From contig NZ_JAGIOE010000001.1 of the NCBI RefSeq assembly GCF_017876575.1, positions 1,302,001 through 1,366,000 on the forward strand: DNA of 64,000 nucleotides. Direction: 5' to 3'. The notes below the pieces were generated by a model. The model worked only from the letters and a program-made list of their open reading frames with translations. It searched no databases and was not told the origin of the DNA. Below, one piece after another: positions 1 to 8,671 of the stretch. The DNA is from Paeniglutamicibacter psychrophenolicus (GTDB lineage Bacteria; Actinomycetota; Actinomycetes; Actinomycetales; Micrococcaceae). A program made the translations under genes and the position numbers. Numbering within the stretch: the first letter of the stretch is position 1; each line of letters begins with the position of its first letter.

Positions 1-722
1 TGATCGTCATCAATGCCGCGGTGTCGGGCGGGGAAAAGGACGGCAAGATTATCGCCTTCGTGCTCGAACGAACCCGCGAGGGACTGGAACTGCTCGGGGA
101 CTGGGACCACCTGGGCCAGCGGCTTTCGGCCTCCGGCTCGGTGAAGTACCACGACGTGCTGGTGGCGCCCGAGGACGTGCTGGGCGAAATCACGCCCGAT
201 CCCATCGTCACGCTGCTGACCCCGGGGCTGCAGCTGGCCTTCGGGAACTTCTACCTCGGCATCGCCGAGGGCGCACTGGCGGCCGGACGCAGGATCCTGC
301 TGGAGCGCAAGAACACCTGGTTCCTTTCCGCGGCCGGCAGCTACGCCCAGGACCCGGTCTTCCAGCGCACCATCGGGGAGCTGAAGGCACGCACCGCCGC
401 CGTGGGAGCCCTGGCCGAGAAGCTCAACCGCCGCTTCGACACCGAGGTGGGCCGCGCCGGCGCACTCGATGCGTCGCAGCGCGGGGCTGTTGCTGTGGCC
501 ATCGCCGAGCTCAAGGTCGTCGCCACCGAGGTGGCCCTGGAGGTGGCCAACCGTGTCTTTGAGGTCACCGGAGCCAGCTCCACCAAGAACGACGTGGGAC
601 TGGATTTGTTCTGGCGCAATGTGCGCACGCACTCGCTGCATGACCCGGTGGACTACAAGAAGATCGAGGTCGGGGAATACTTCCTGCACGGAACCAACGC
701 CCCGCTCTCGCTCTACACCTAA
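1..722 (+). CDS. DszC/SfnB-type flavoprotein monooxygenase, 3' part
   Basis: The gene enters from the left edge, so its N-terminal part is missing; the visible 239 codons read in frame from base 3. What remains is the end of the beta domain and the C-terminal helical domain of the acyl-CoA dehydrogenase fold. Near the end it has RNVRTHSLHDP, a pattern of the DszC/SfnB/SfnC branch, whose members use reduced flavin and O2 on organosulfur and similar small substrates instead of oxidising acyl-CoA. A homologue follows 41 bases downstream on the same strand, so the two are probably co-transcribed and may be paired or alternative oxygenases. The substrate cannot be read from the sequence. A genuine acyl-CoA dehydrogenase is the main alternative. 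Confidence 0.75.
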   Translation, partial: IVINAAVSGGEKDGKIIAFVLERTREGLELLGDWDHLGQRLSASGSVKYHDVLVAPEDVLGEITPDPIVTLLTPGLQLAFGNFYLGIAEGALAAGRRILLERKNTWFLSAAGSYAQDPVFQRTIGELKARTAAVGALAEKLNRRFDTEVGRAGALDASQRGAVAVAIAELKVVATEVALEVANRVFEVTGASSTKNDVGLDLFWRNVRTHSLHDPVDYKKIEVGEYFLHGTNAPLSLYT

Positions 723-763
723 ACCGCGCACCCGCACCCGAACCACGAAGAGGAGCACCCGAC

Positions 764-2014
764 ATGGGAACCACGACCCTGAACCCTCCGCGACTGCAGC
801 GACTGCGCGAACGCTTCGCACCGCTGTTTGCCAACATCGCCGCCGGCGCCTCGGAACGGGACGCCACCCGCACCCTGGCCCGCGAACAGATCAAGGACCT
901 GGCCGCCTTGGGCTTCGGTGCGCTGCGCGTACCCGTTTCCCACGGCGGGGCAGGTGCCACGCTGCCCGAGCTCTTCGCGCTGCTGACCGACCTGGCCGCA
1001 TCCGATCCCAACATCGCCCAGGCGCTGCGCGGGCATTTCGCCTTCGTCGAGGACCGGCTTGTCGCACCCGTTGGCCCGGGCCGCGATGCCTGGCTGGAGC
1101 GCTTCGTCGCCGGCGAGCTGGTCGGCAACTCCTGGACCGAGATCGGCACCGTGGCCCTGGGCGAGGTCAACACCAAGGTGGTGCCCGACGGAAACGGCGG
1201 CTTCACCGTGACCGGGCAGAAGTACTACTCCACCGGCAGCATCTTCGCGGACTGGATCGACACCTACGCCGAACGCACCGACACCGGCCAACGAGTCATC
1301 GCCGTGGTCAAGGCCCACCAGGACGGCGTGGAACTGGCCGATGACTGGGACGGCTTCGGGCAGCGCACCACCGGCACGGGCACCGCGACGTTCACCGGCG
1401 CGGTGGTGGAAGCCGGGCACGTGATCGACTTCGACAGCCGTTTCAAGTACCAGACAGCGTTCTACCAGGGCGTGCTGCTGGCGGTGCTGGCAGGCAGCGC
1501 CGCTGCGGCCGAACGCGATTTCGCCGCCGAACTGGCAGCCCGCTCGCGGACCTTCAGCCACGGGGCCGCCGCGTCGGCCAACGAGGACCCGCAGCTGTTG
1601 CAGGTCATCGGCGAGGTCTCGGCCGTCGCGTTTGCCGCGGCAGCCACGGTCGACTTCGCTGCCCGATCCCTGCAGGGCGCCTACGAGGCGGCCCTGGCTT
1701 TGCGCGCCGGGGACATCGACCTGGCGGCCGAGGAAGCCGCCAATGACGCGGCGGAGCTGGCCACCGCGCAGGCCCAGGTGGTGCTGACCCCACTGGTGGT
1801 CAACGCGATCTCGCACGCCTTCGATGCGCTGGCGGCCTCGGCGACCAGCGTTTCCAGGAACCTGGATCGGCACTGGCGCAACGCCCGCACCGCCGGGAAC
1901 CACAACCCTTGGGTGTTCAAGGCGCGGGTCATCGGCGCGCACTCGGTGCACGGCCGGGCGCTGCCGCGCATCTGGGCCATCGGTGCCTCGGGCGGGTCAA
2001 CGGGCAGCAAGTAG
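764..2014 (+). CDS. DszC/SfnB-type flavoprotein monooxygenase
   Basis: A complete 416-residue protein of the acyl-CoA dehydrogenase fold: N-terminal helical domain (about 15-115), beta domain with GQKYYSTG at 151-158, and C-terminal four-helix domain with RNARTAGNHNP at about 372-382. That last motif matches the DszC/SfnB group of FMNH2-dependent oxygenases rather than acyl-CoA dehydrogenases. It follows a homologue at 1-722 with a 41-base gap. Such enzymes need a separate flavin reductase, and none lies next to it here, although reductases occur elsewhere in the window (24234, 45116). Desulfurisation of small organosulfur compounds is a reasonable guess, not a demonstrated role. The ATG at 764 has AGGAG about eight bases upstream. 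Confidence 0.75.
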   Translation: MGTTTLNPPRLQRLRERFAPLFANIAAGASERDATRTLAREQIKDLAALGFGALRVPVSHGGAGATLPELFALLTDLAASDPNIAQALRGHFAFVEDRLVAPVGPGRDAWLERFVAGELVGNSWTEIGTVALGEVNTKVVPDGNGGFTVTGQKYYSTGSIFADWIDTYAERTDTGQRVIAVVKAHQDGVELADDWDGFGQRTTGTGTATFTGAVVEAGHVIDFDSRFKYQTAFYQGVLLAVLAGSAAAAERDFAAELAARSRTFSHGAAASANEDPQLLQVIGEVSAVAFAAAATVDFAARSLQGAYEAALALRAGDIDLAAEEAANDAAELATAQAQVVLTPLVVNAISHAFDALAASATSVSRNLDRHWRNARTAGNHNPWVFKARVIGAHSVHGRALPRIWAIGASGGSTGSK

Positions 2015-2041
2015 CCACGGGCCCGGGCACTTGGGAAACGC

Positions 2042-2087
2042 AGACGGGCGGGAGGGGTGCGCAGCCGCGCGCCCTTCCCGCCCGTCT
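2042..2087. terminator. bidirectional terminator hairpin
   Basis: A 15-bp stem (2042-2056 with 2073-2087, one G-T wobble) encloses a 16-base loop between two convergent genes ending at 2014 and 2101. There is no T-tract, which is common for actinobacterial terminators. Confidence 0.6.
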
Positions 2088-2100
2088 TGGCGCGGTGGAC

Positions 2101-3354
2101 CTAGTCTTCGGCGCCCAGGTAGGCCAGGTCCTCGTCCTCGGGGTCCTCGTAGCTGACCTCGAGGCCCGCAGGCTCGGCCACGGCGAAGGCCACGAGTTTC
2201 TTGAGCACGGAAGGAACGCGCAGGTGGGTGTCGCGTTCGAGCAGGCCTTCCTCAACCATCAGGTCCAGGGCGAGCTGGGTGAGCGGCACCTCGGCAAGGC
2301 CGCCATCCTCCAGCGTCGCCAGGGCCACAGCGAGTTCCTTGGCCTCGATGCCCTCGTCGATCCCGGAATCCAGGAGGACCGACGAGACCAGGTCGCCAAA
2401 GAGGTCGGTGTCCTCCGGGTCCTCGTCGTCCTCAAGTCCGGCCGCCGTTGCAATGAACTGCATGTAGAGGCTCAACGCCACGTCCCGCACCAGGTGCATC
2501 AGCATGTCCTCGCGAGCCGCCCCGGACAGGGAATCCAGGGGGCGGTTCATGGTCGCCCGCCGCGAACCCACTTCGATGATGCCGATGCGCACCAGCGCTT
2601 CCCAGAACAGGTCAAGCTGGGGGATCTGCTGCGCGCTGGTCGCCTGGAAGGGTGCATCCTCATAGAGGTCGGCATCATCCGAGATGGCACCGACTCCCCG
2701 CGCCGCAACGCCGAGGGCCGCGGATGCGCCCTCGATGTCCTTGCGCGTGAGCAGGCCGGTGGAAGTGACGTCGCGCTTGTCCCCGAACCATACGAAGAAT
2801 GCCTGTAGGTGCGCTGCCAGCGGCAGAGCCAGCAGGGCATCGCGCGTCTTGGCGCGGGACAGGGCAGGGACCTCGAAAACCCGGTCGTCGAGTTCGGCCT
2901 CGGTTTGCTCGTCCGCGGTTTCCAGCAGCTCTTCCTGCACCTCGTCGAACAACCGGTCGCTGCCGCTCCAGAGGTCCGAGTCGTCCAGATACAGCAGGTA
3001 TCCCATGACGACCTGCAGGACGAAGCCGAAGTCCTCCTCCGGGTGGTCGAAGAAGTACTTGCCCAGGGCCACCCGCGTGGCGAAGGGATGAAGCTCGGTG
3101 GCAACCTGGGTCTTGGCGGCAACGAGGTAGTTTTCCAGGAATTCCCGCAGCACCGGCAGCGGGTCGCCCAGCTCGGGCAGCGAGGTGTTGGCGCGCACCC
3201 ATTTCATGAACCCCGCAGCCACCTGGTCCCCGCCGGTGCGTGCGCGGAACTCGTCGATGCTGATGATGTGCCCGGCCGCCCCGGCCCGTGCTGGGTGCCC
3301 CTGCTTGGCCTTGTGGGAGGTGGGTTTCTTCTTCTTGGACACGGACTCTCGCAT
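2101..3354 (-). CDS. hypothetical acidic protein, 417 aa
   Basis: I do not recognise a named domain. The N-terminus is short and lysine-rich (KKKKPTSHKAKQ), followed by a largely helical, strongly acidic protein with clusters of Asp and Glu around residues 150-180 and 310-330 and an acidic C-terminus. No signal peptide or membrane segment is visible. The ATG at 3354 has no clear ribosome site; a GTG at 3342, giving MSKKKKPTS, is an equally good start. It is divergent from the gene at 3460 with only about 100 bases between them, and the two may share a promoter region. Function unknown; the lysine-rich start could suggest nucleic-acid contact, but this is weak. Confidence 0.7.
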   Translation of the reverse strand: MRESVSKKKKPTSHKAKQGHPARAGAAGHIISIDEFRARTGGDQVAAGFMKWVRANTSLPELGDPLPVLREFLENYLVAAKTQVATELHPFATRVALGKYFFDHPEEDFGFVLQVVMGYLLYLDDSDLWSGSDRLFDEVQEELLETADEQTEAELDDRVFEVPALSRAKTRDALLALPLAAHLQAFFVWFGDKRDVTSTGLLTRKDIEGASAALGVAARGVGAISDDADLYEDAPFQATSAQQIPQLDLFWEALVRIGIIEVGSRRATMNRPLDSLSGAAREDMLMHLVRDVALSLYMQFIATAAGLEDDEDPEDTDLFGDLVSSVLLDSGIDEGIEAKELAVALATLEDGGLAEVPLTQLALDLMVEEGLLERDTHLRVPSVLKKLVAFAVAEPAGLEVSYEDPEDEDLAYLGAED

Positions 3355-3459
3355 TCTCGGTGTTGGGGGCGGGCAACTGCTCACCACAGTACAACGGATC
3401 GATGCCCGGGAAGGGACGGGAATGCGTGGACTTGGCGGGCGGTCTCGTGGGAGATTTGG

Positions 3460-4113
3460 ATGGTGGATGACATGAGCGCCGAAATCGAATTGAAGACGCT
3501 GGACCGTGCCCGGGAACAGCTCGGTGCGATGCTCCGCCTGGTCGAAGGCGGCCAGGTGCGTTGCAGCGCCGCCACCAAGAAGCCCTCGGCCGCGACCATG
3601 CGCCTGTTGTCCGAGATCCTGCCCGGCGGCGACTTCTACCCGGGGGAACACATCTCCGCCTTTGCCTGGCCGTTGCTGCTGCAGGCCGGTGGATTGGCGG
3701 CCGGGACCAAGCTGGAACTGACCGCCCGGGGGCGGGCGGCGATCAAGAAGGACCCGGACGAGGTCCTGCTGGGGCTGTGGGACAGGTGGATCCGCGGCGG
3801 GGTGATTGACGAGCTCAGCCGGCTCGAGGCCATCAAGGGCCAGAAGCGGACCAACACCCTCTCCAGCCTGAAGATCCGCCGGGGAAACGCTGCCGATGTC
3901 CTCGAGGTGCTGGACACAGGCGATTTCACCCCGATCGAGCCCGCATTCAACGCCCTGTTTCCGTTCGGCTCGGGCTTCAGCACCGTGCGCAATGAACGGG
4001 CCGCCTACAAGTTGTACATCGGCGAGCCCGAATACGGCAGCCTGGGCTTCGGGCACATCGAGTTCGAGCGGACAGTGGATATGCGCTACCTGATGGCGCT
4101 CCTCTTTGAGTAG
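3460..4113 (+). CDS. hypothetical protein, truncated by in-frame TAG
   Basis: A 217-residue product with no named domain that I can assign. The ATG at 3460 is preceded by GGGAG with six-base spacing; an ATG at 3472 is the alternative. The reading ends with LLFE then TAG at 4111-4113, yet the same frame continues with clear coding character for 53 more codons to a second TAG at 4273-4275. As I remember this family, which is often found beside helicase-like genes in actinobacteria, the text runs LLFEYAATLGL, so the amber codon falls where a tyrosine (TAC/TAT) would be expected. The gene is therefore probably a one-base nonsense allele, or it is read through. The product lacks its conserved C-terminus. 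Confidence 0.65.
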   Translation: MVDDMSAEIELKTLDRAREQLGAMLRLVEGGQVRCSAATKKPSAATMRLLSEILPGGDFYPGEHISAFAWPLLLQAGGLAAGTKLELTARGRAAIKKDPDEVLLGLWDRWIRGGVIDELSRLEAIKGQKRTNTLSSLKIRRGNAADVLEVLDTGDFTPIEPAFNALFPFGSGFSTVRNERAAYKLYIGEPEYGSLGFGHIEFERTVDMRYLMALLFE

Positions 4114-4275
4114 GCCGCGACCCTGGGCCTGGTCGATGTTCGTTACGTCGATCCCGAGTTGGCGATGGACGACGTCGATGACTTGTGGGGTGCCCAGGGA
4201 TTCAAGCGGCTCAGCCGCTACGACGGGCTGCGTTCGGTTCGCCCGACGGCATTGGGCGAACAAGCCAGGGCGTAG
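4111..4275 (+). pseudogene. coding tail beyond the amber codon
   Basis: After the TAG at 4111-4113 the frame continues as AATLGLVDVRYVDPELAM and on to SRYDGLRSVRPTALG, ending at a second TAG at 4273-4275. Codon choice is GC-rich at third positions, like the upstream gene, and the peptide completes that gene's expected C-terminal domain. No start codon or ribosome site suggests a separate gene. Confidence 0.6.
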
Positions 4276-4280
4276 CCAAA

Positions 4281-4316
4281 CGCGGGCGGGCACCGGATCA
4301 CCGGTGCCCGCCCGCG
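4281..4316. terminator. strong bidirectional terminator hairpin
   Basis: A perfect 16-bp GC-rich stem (4281-4296 with 4301-4316) has a four-base ATCA loop. It sits just after the second TAG at 4275, which supports 4275 as the original gene end, and 21 bases before the convergent permease gene end. Confidence 0.75.
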
Positions 4317-4336
4317 GCTTGTGCGATGTCCGGGTG

Positions 4337-5806
4337 TTACTTCCTGGACCTGGACTTGGACTTGGCCTTGCGGGCGTTGACGATCTCCATGACCTGCTCC
4401 TCGGCGTCGATGCCGGCCTTGATGCCGCCGGGAACCTTGAAGAAGAAAACGGCGCCCATGCCCCACCAGACGAAGAAGATCAGCCACGGCTGCCACGACA
4501 GCGAGGCGGGCATGCCCGGCATGTACAGGGAGAACAGTGCCAGGGTCAGCACCGTGGCGGCGATGCCGATGATGATGCCGCCCTTGCCCTTGCCTCCAAT
4601 GCGCAGCGGACGATCCATCTGCGGTTCGCGCTTGCGCAGCACCAGGAACGTCACTGCCACCAGGAAGTAGGCAATGATGATGCTCGGTGCGCCGCCGTCA
4701 ACCAGCCAGCCGAGCATTTCGACGCCGAAGAACGGTGCAAGCATCGAGATGCCGCCGATGAACAGCAGCGCGTTGTGCGGGGTGCGGAACTTCGGGTGCA
4801 GGGCGCCGAACCATGCCGGCAGCATGCCGGAACGGGCCAGCGAGAAGACCAGGCGCGAGGCGCCCAGCAGCAACGAGTTCCACGAGGTCAGGATGCCGGC
4901 GATGCCGCCGGCGATCAGGATCTTGGCCATGATGTCGGAGCCGAACAGTGCGCCCATGGCATCCGCGGTGGCGATGTCGGTCTTGACCAGCTCGCTGGCC
5001 GGCATCGCCGAGGCGGTGGTCAGCACGACCATGACGTACCAGATGGTGGCCAGCACGACCGCGATGACCACGAGCCTGCCAACCTGGCGCGGCGGGATGT
5101 TGACCTCCTCGGCAGACTGCGGGATGACGTCGAAGCCGATGAAGAGGAACGGGACCACCATCAGCACCGCGAAGTAGCCGCTGACCCCGTTGTTGAACAT
5201 CGGGAACATGTTCTCGGTGTTGCCGCCGGTGACGGAGCCGAAGAGGAGCAGGGCACCGATCAGCAGCAGGAAGATCACGGTAAAGGTCTGCACGATGCCG
5301 GCCTGCTTCACGCCCAGGATATTGATCAACGTGATCAATGCCCCGGCGACCACGCCGACCAGCGCCCAGGTGAGATGGACCTCGTACCCGGCGATGGTCC
5401 ACAGCGGGATCCGACTCAGGCCGGGAACGATGTATTCGATGGTGCGCGGGAGCGCCACTGCCTCGAACGCCACGATGGTGACGTAGCCGCCGGTGATGGC
5501 CCAGGAACCAATGAACGACGGACGGGGGCCGAGCGCACGCAGGATGAAGTTGTGCTCGCCTCCCGCCTTTGGCATTGACGAGGTCAACTCGGCGTAGGTC
5601 AGCCCGACGATGGCCATGATGACGCCGCCGGTGAGCATGGCGAGGATCGCTCCCATGGTCCCGGCGCTGGAGAGCCAGCCCCCGGTGAGCACCACCCAGC
5701 CGAAGCCGATCATGGCGCCGAAGCCCAGGGCGAGGGCGTCGCGGTTGCCCAGCGTCTTGGCCAGCGTGTTCGCCGGTCCCGACTGGGGCTTGAAATCTGT
5801 AGTCAT
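4337..5806 (-). CDS. APC-family amino acid permease
   Basis: A 489-residue integral membrane protein with about 12 hydrophobic segments. The first carries GFGAMIGFGWVVLTGGW, the glycine-rich substrate-binding turn of the amino acid-polyamine-organocation (APC) superfamily, and LTYAELTSSMPKAGGEHNF follows in the second helix region as in other APC permeases. It acts in the cytoplasmic membrane, probably by proton- or sodium-coupled uptake of an amino acid or amine; substrate unknown. The C-terminus is a basic tail (KAKSKSRSRK). ATG at 5806 has AAGGAG nine bases upstream. It is transcribed alone, except for a possible small ORF ending seven bases ahead of it. Confidence 0.88.
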   Translation of the reverse strand: MTTDFKPQSGPANTLAKTLGNRDALALGFGAMIGFGWVVLTGGWLSSAGTMGAILAMLTGGVIMAIVGLTYAELTSSMPKAGGEHNFILRALGPRPSFIGSWAITGGYVTIVAFEAVALPRTIEYIVPGLSRIPLWTIAGYEVHLTWALVGVVAGALITLINILGVKQAGIVQTFTVIFLLLIGALLLFGSVTGGNTENMFPMFNNGVSGYFAVLMVVPFLFIGFDVIPQSAEEVNIPPRQVGRLVVIAVVLATIWYVMVVLTTASAMPASELVKTDIATADAMGALFGSDIMAKILIAGGIAGILTSWNSLLLGASRLVFSLARSGMLPAWFGALHPKFRTPHNALLFIGGISMLAPFFGVEMLGWLVDGGAPSIIIAYFLVAVTFLVLRKREPQMDRPLRIGGKGKGGIIIGIAATVLTLALFSLYMPGMPASLSWQPWLIFFVWWGMGAVFFFKVPGGIKAGIDAEEQVMEIVNARKAKSKSRSRK

Positions 5807-5812
5807 AAGTGG

Positions 5813-5938
5813 TCACTCCTTCGTGCCTTCAACGGTGCAGTATGTCTGAATGACGTGATCCAGATCCATGTGCAGATCGCCGACCACGGCCCTGCCCGTT
5901 GTGTCTGCGCCCAATGCGGTCGGCCCCGCCGCATGCAT
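5813..5938 (-). CDS. possible small ORF upstream of the permease
   Basis: A 41-codon frame (MHAAGPTALGADTT... ending VEGTKE) stops at 5813, six bases before the permease ATG, and its TGA abuts the AAGGAG that serves the permease. This arrangement would allow translational coupling. Codon use is moderately coding-like, and the frame stays open to an ATG at 6016 (67 codons). I recognise no family. It may be a leader peptide, a small partner protein or chance. Confidence 0.25.
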   Translation of the reverse strand: MHAAGPTALGADTTGRAVVGDLHMDLDHVIQTYCTVEGTKE

Positions 5939-6011
5939 CGTTCCATTGGGCGCTCTGCGGGGGCCGCTCAACGCACGCTCAAAGCAGTTTTGTGCCGGCG
6001 GTGAAGTGCCA

Positions 6012-6028
6012 CACATTTGTGAAATGTG
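6012..6028. promoter_or_regulatory. palindrome in the 5807-6223 intergenic region
   Basis: CACATTT and AAATGTG flank GTG to form a 17-base dyad. It lies in a 417-base region between divergent genes (permease at 5806, ABC transporter at 6224) and stands out as AT-rich in GC-rich DNA. It could be an operator for either gene. Apart from the possible small ORF at 5813-5938 I see nothing else in this stretch. Confidence 0.35.
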
Positions 6029-6223
6029 ACGTGTCGCCCATGGTCTTCGGGGTCCGGAACCGACGGGAGTGCCTCGCGGGGGCGCTGTGCCGACGCGTTG
6101 GTGGTGCAGGTGGGTGAGGACGCCCGCGGCTGTTTGCGGGTGCCGTTGGCCATCACAGCTGTCATGGACGATTCATGATCTTTGGGTCTTCTGCGGGCAG
6201 GCCCAAGGGGACAGACTTGAAAC

Positions 6224-7186
6224 ATGAAAATTACCTCCGCACGGCAATCGGTTTCTACCGGTGCAGTTCCGTCGAGCCGCACGGCACTGGAACTGAACGC
6301 AGTGCACAAGTCGTTCCGCACGAACCAAGGCAGGATCGAAGCCGTGGCCGGAATCGACCTGCGCGTGGGCACCGGCGAGATCGTCGCATTCCTGGGCCCC
6401 AACGGCGCGGGCAAGACCACCACGATCGACATGATGCTCGGGCTGACCACGCCCACCTCCGGCACCGTTTCGGTGTTTGGCCGGGACCCCCGCACCGCGG
6501 TTGAAGCCGGGCAGGTATCGGCCGTGCTGCAGACCGGCGGGCTGCTGCGCGACCTTTCGGTGCGTGAAACAGTCACGGCGATCGCCGCATTGCACGGGGC
6601 CAAGGACCGGATCGAGGAGGTCATGGAGCGCACCGAGATCTCCTCGCTGGCCAGGCGCAAGGTCTCCAAGTGCTCGGGCGGCGAACAGCAGCGGCTGAAG
6701 TTCGCGCTCGCCCTGCTCCCCGACCCGCAGCTGCTGATCCTTGATGAACCCACCGCCGGGATGGATGTCGCGGCCCGCCACGCGTTCTGGGACACCATGC
6801 GGCAGGATGCGCTCGCCGGGCGCACCGTCCTGTTCGCCACGCACTACCTGGAAGAGGCCCAGGACTTCGCCGAACGCACCGTGCTGATCGGCTCCGGCCG
6901 CGTGCTGGCCGACGGGCCCACCGCGAAGCTGCGTGAAATGACCGGCGGACGGGTGGTCAGTGCCATGCTGCCTCCCGGCAGACCAACGGCACCGGCACTC
7001 GCCGCCCTGGAAGCAGTGGGGCAGGTGTCCTCGGTGCGGCTGAACGGGCTGCGGGTCTCGGTGACGGGACCCGACTCCGACACCGCGGCACGGATGCTGC
7101 TGAATGAACTGGCTGCCACCGACCTGGAAATCACCGCGCCGACCCTCGAAGCGGCATTCATGGCACTGACCGGAGAAGACTCATGA
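6224..7186 (+). CDS. ABC transporter ATP-binding protein
   Basis: A 320-residue nucleotide-binding subunit. Walker A GPNGAGKT is at 58-65, signature CSGGEQQR at 150-157, Walker B LLILDEP at 170-176 and the switch histidine in FATHYLEE near 207. Residues after about 235 form the accessory domain typical of ABC-2 exporters (drug or antibiotic DrrA-like). It overlaps the permease gene at 7183 by four bases (ATGA), so the two are translated together. The first 20 residues before the NBD are not conserved in type, and a later start is possible. Substrate is not predictable; export of a drug, lipid or peptide is usual for the family. Confidence 0.9.
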   Translation: MKITSARQSVSTGAVPSSRTALELNAVHKSFRTNQGRIEAVAGIDLRVGTGEIVAFLGPNGAGKTTTIDMMLGLTTPTSGTVSVFGRDPRTAVEAGQVSAVLQTGGLLRDLSVRETVTAIAALHGAKDRIEEVMERTEISSLARRKVSKCSGGEQQRLKFALALLPDPQLLILDEPTAGMDVAARHAFWDTMRQDALAGRTVLFATHYLEEAQDFAERTVLIGSGRVLADGPTAKLREMTGGRVVSAMLPPGRPTAPALAALEAVGQVSSVRLNGLRVSVTGPDSDTAARMLLNELAATDLEITAPTLEAAFMALTGEDS

Positions 7187-7938
7187 ACCCGACCTATGTC
7201 CGCATCGAACTCTTCCGCCAGTCCCGCGACATCGGGAACCTGATGTTCATGGTCTTGATGCCCATGGTGATGTACCTGCTCTTCGGGAACACGTTTGGCG
7301 GCGGGGACCAGCCCGCCGGGAACGGAAACGTCAAGTTCTACGTGATGGCCTCGATGGCCGCCTACGGGGCGGCCTTGGCCACCACCTCGATCGCCGGGAC
7401 CGCCGCCACGGAGTCGATGCTGGGCTGGGGCCGCCAGATTGCGCTGACCCGGATGAAGCCCTCCGGCTTCGTGGCCTCCAAGCTGGCCGTGGCGTTGATC
7501 GTGGCCACCGGCTCCGCCGGGCTGGTCTTCGCCGTTGGCGCCGGGACCGGTGCACGGGCCGACACCCCGTGGATCTGGACGGCCAGTTTCCTGGTCTGTG
7601 CGTTCGGTTCCGGGATCTTCGCGCTCTACGGGATGGGTGTCGGGATGGCCTTCAAATCGGAAACCGCCCTGGGCGTGGCCAGCGGAGGCATGGTGTTCTT
7701 CGCGTTTTTCGGCAACGTCTTCATGCCGCTGAGCGGAACCATGCTGGACATCGCGCGCTTCACCCCGATGTACGGGTATGCCGGACTGGTCCGCTACCCG
7801 TTGACCGAGGGCTTCGGGGCAGGGGAAGGCGCCGCAGCGGATTCGGTGGGCGTGCTTGTTGCCAACGCGGTGGCATGGACGCTGCTCTTCGCGTTGCTCG
7901 CGCTGTGGGCCGTTCGCCGTTCGCGCATGCGGCAATGA
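7183..7938 (+). CDS. ABC-2 type permease
   Basis: A 251-residue membrane protein with six predicted hydrophobic helices and the ABC-2 layout, partner of the ATPase at 6224. It begins with RIELFRQSRDIGNLMFMVLM, the cytoplasmic N-terminal helix and first membrane segment seen in DrrB/YadH-like permeases. One permease and one ATPase imply a 2+2 exporter. The transcript ends ahead of the regulator gene at 7997, which probably has its own promoter. No two-component kinase is linked, unlike many similar loci. Confidence 0.85.
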   Translation: MNPTYVRIELFRQSRDIGNLMFMVLMPMVMYLLFGNTFGGGDQPAGNGNVKFYVMASMAAYGAALATTSIAGTAATESMLGWGRQIALTRMKPSGFVASKLAVALIVATGSAGLVFAVGAGTGARADTPWIWTASFLVCAFGSGIFALYGMGVGMAFKSETALGVASGGMVFFAFFGNVFMPLSGTMLDIARFTPMYGYAGLVRYPLTEGFGAGEGAAADSVGVLVANAVAWTLLFALLALWAVRRSRMRQ

Positions 7939-7996
7939 GCCGGGCCGGGGCCGGAGGGGAAACGGTGCGGTCCCCATCCTCGGTAGACTCGTACAC

Positions 7997-8671
7997 ATGT
8001 CGGTTTCGGAACTTTCCATCAGCACGCAGAACTACCTGAAGGTCATCTGGGGCCTGTCCGAATGGTCCGACGACCCCGTCACCGCAACGGACATCGCCCA
8101 GAAATCGGGGCTGCGGGTTTCCTCGGTCTCCGACGCGGTGCGCAAGCTGACCACCCAGGGACTGGTGAGCCACGCCCGCTACGGGGCGGTGGAACTGACC
8201 GAACTGGGCCGCAAGTACGCCCTGGACATGGTCCGGCGGCACCGGCTGCTGGAGACCTTCCTGGTCGAACACCTGGGCTACGACTGGGACCAGGTCCACG
8301 ACGAGGCCGAGAACCTGGAACACGCCATGAGCGACTTCATGGTCGAACGCCTCGATGCGTTCCTGGGCCACCCGTCCCGCGACCCGCACGGGGACCCGAT
8401 CCCGAGCGTCGACGGGGTGCTCACGGTGCCCGACGCGGTGCTGCTGAGCACCGTGGAGCCCGGGCTGCGGGTCGTGGTGGAGCGCATCAACGACGAGGAC
8501 CCGGAACTGCTGCAATACCTCAGCGCGCAGGGCGTCGTGCCGGGGGTGGGCCTGGTGGTAGCCGAGGCCGCACCCTTCTCCGACGCGGTGCAGCTGCTGG
8601 TCGCCGGCGGCACGGCAACCATCACGCTGGGCCGCCAGGCCGCCGACGCACTGCACGTCTCGCGCAGCTAG
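7997..8671 (+). CDS. mntR: DtxR/MntR-family metalloregulator
   Basis: A 224-residue repressor: winged helix (about 25-65), dimerisation and metal domain (70-140) and a C-terminal SH3/FeoA-like domain (about 145-220). The metal segment reads HDEAENLEHA (101-110). The position equal to Cys102 of DtxR is Glu105, as in manganese-sensing MntR. The position equal to Asp8 of MntR or Met10 of DtxR is Asn12, which is unusual. Its stop codon overlaps that of the convergent metal ABC permease (8668-8671), and palindromes that suit this family precede that operon (11333-11368). No ribosome site precedes the ATG; a TAGACT -10 box at 7983-7988 puts the transcript start close to the start codon. Confidence 0.85.
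   Translation: MSVSELSISTQNYLKVIWGLSEWSDDPVTATDIAQKSGLRVSSVSDAVRKLTTQGLVSHARYGAVELTELGRKYALDMVRRHRLLETFLVEHLGYDWDQVHDEAENLEHAMSDFMVERLDAFLGHPSRDPHGDPIPSVDGVLTVPDAVLLSTVEPGLRVVVERINDEDPELLQYLSAQGVVPGVGLVVAEAAPFSDAVQLLVAGGTATITLGRQAADALHVSRS

Noticed and set aside
719-1951. Long minus-strand ORF of 410 codons opposite the second DszC-like gene
   Set aside because: It is the shadow of the real plus-strand gene: composition is Gly/Arg/Val rich, there are no motifs and no ribosome site.
2809-3459. Upstream extension of the 3460 gene to a 434-codon ORF
   Set aside because: The extension runs antisense through the 2101-3354 gene, and a good ribosome site supports the start at 3460.
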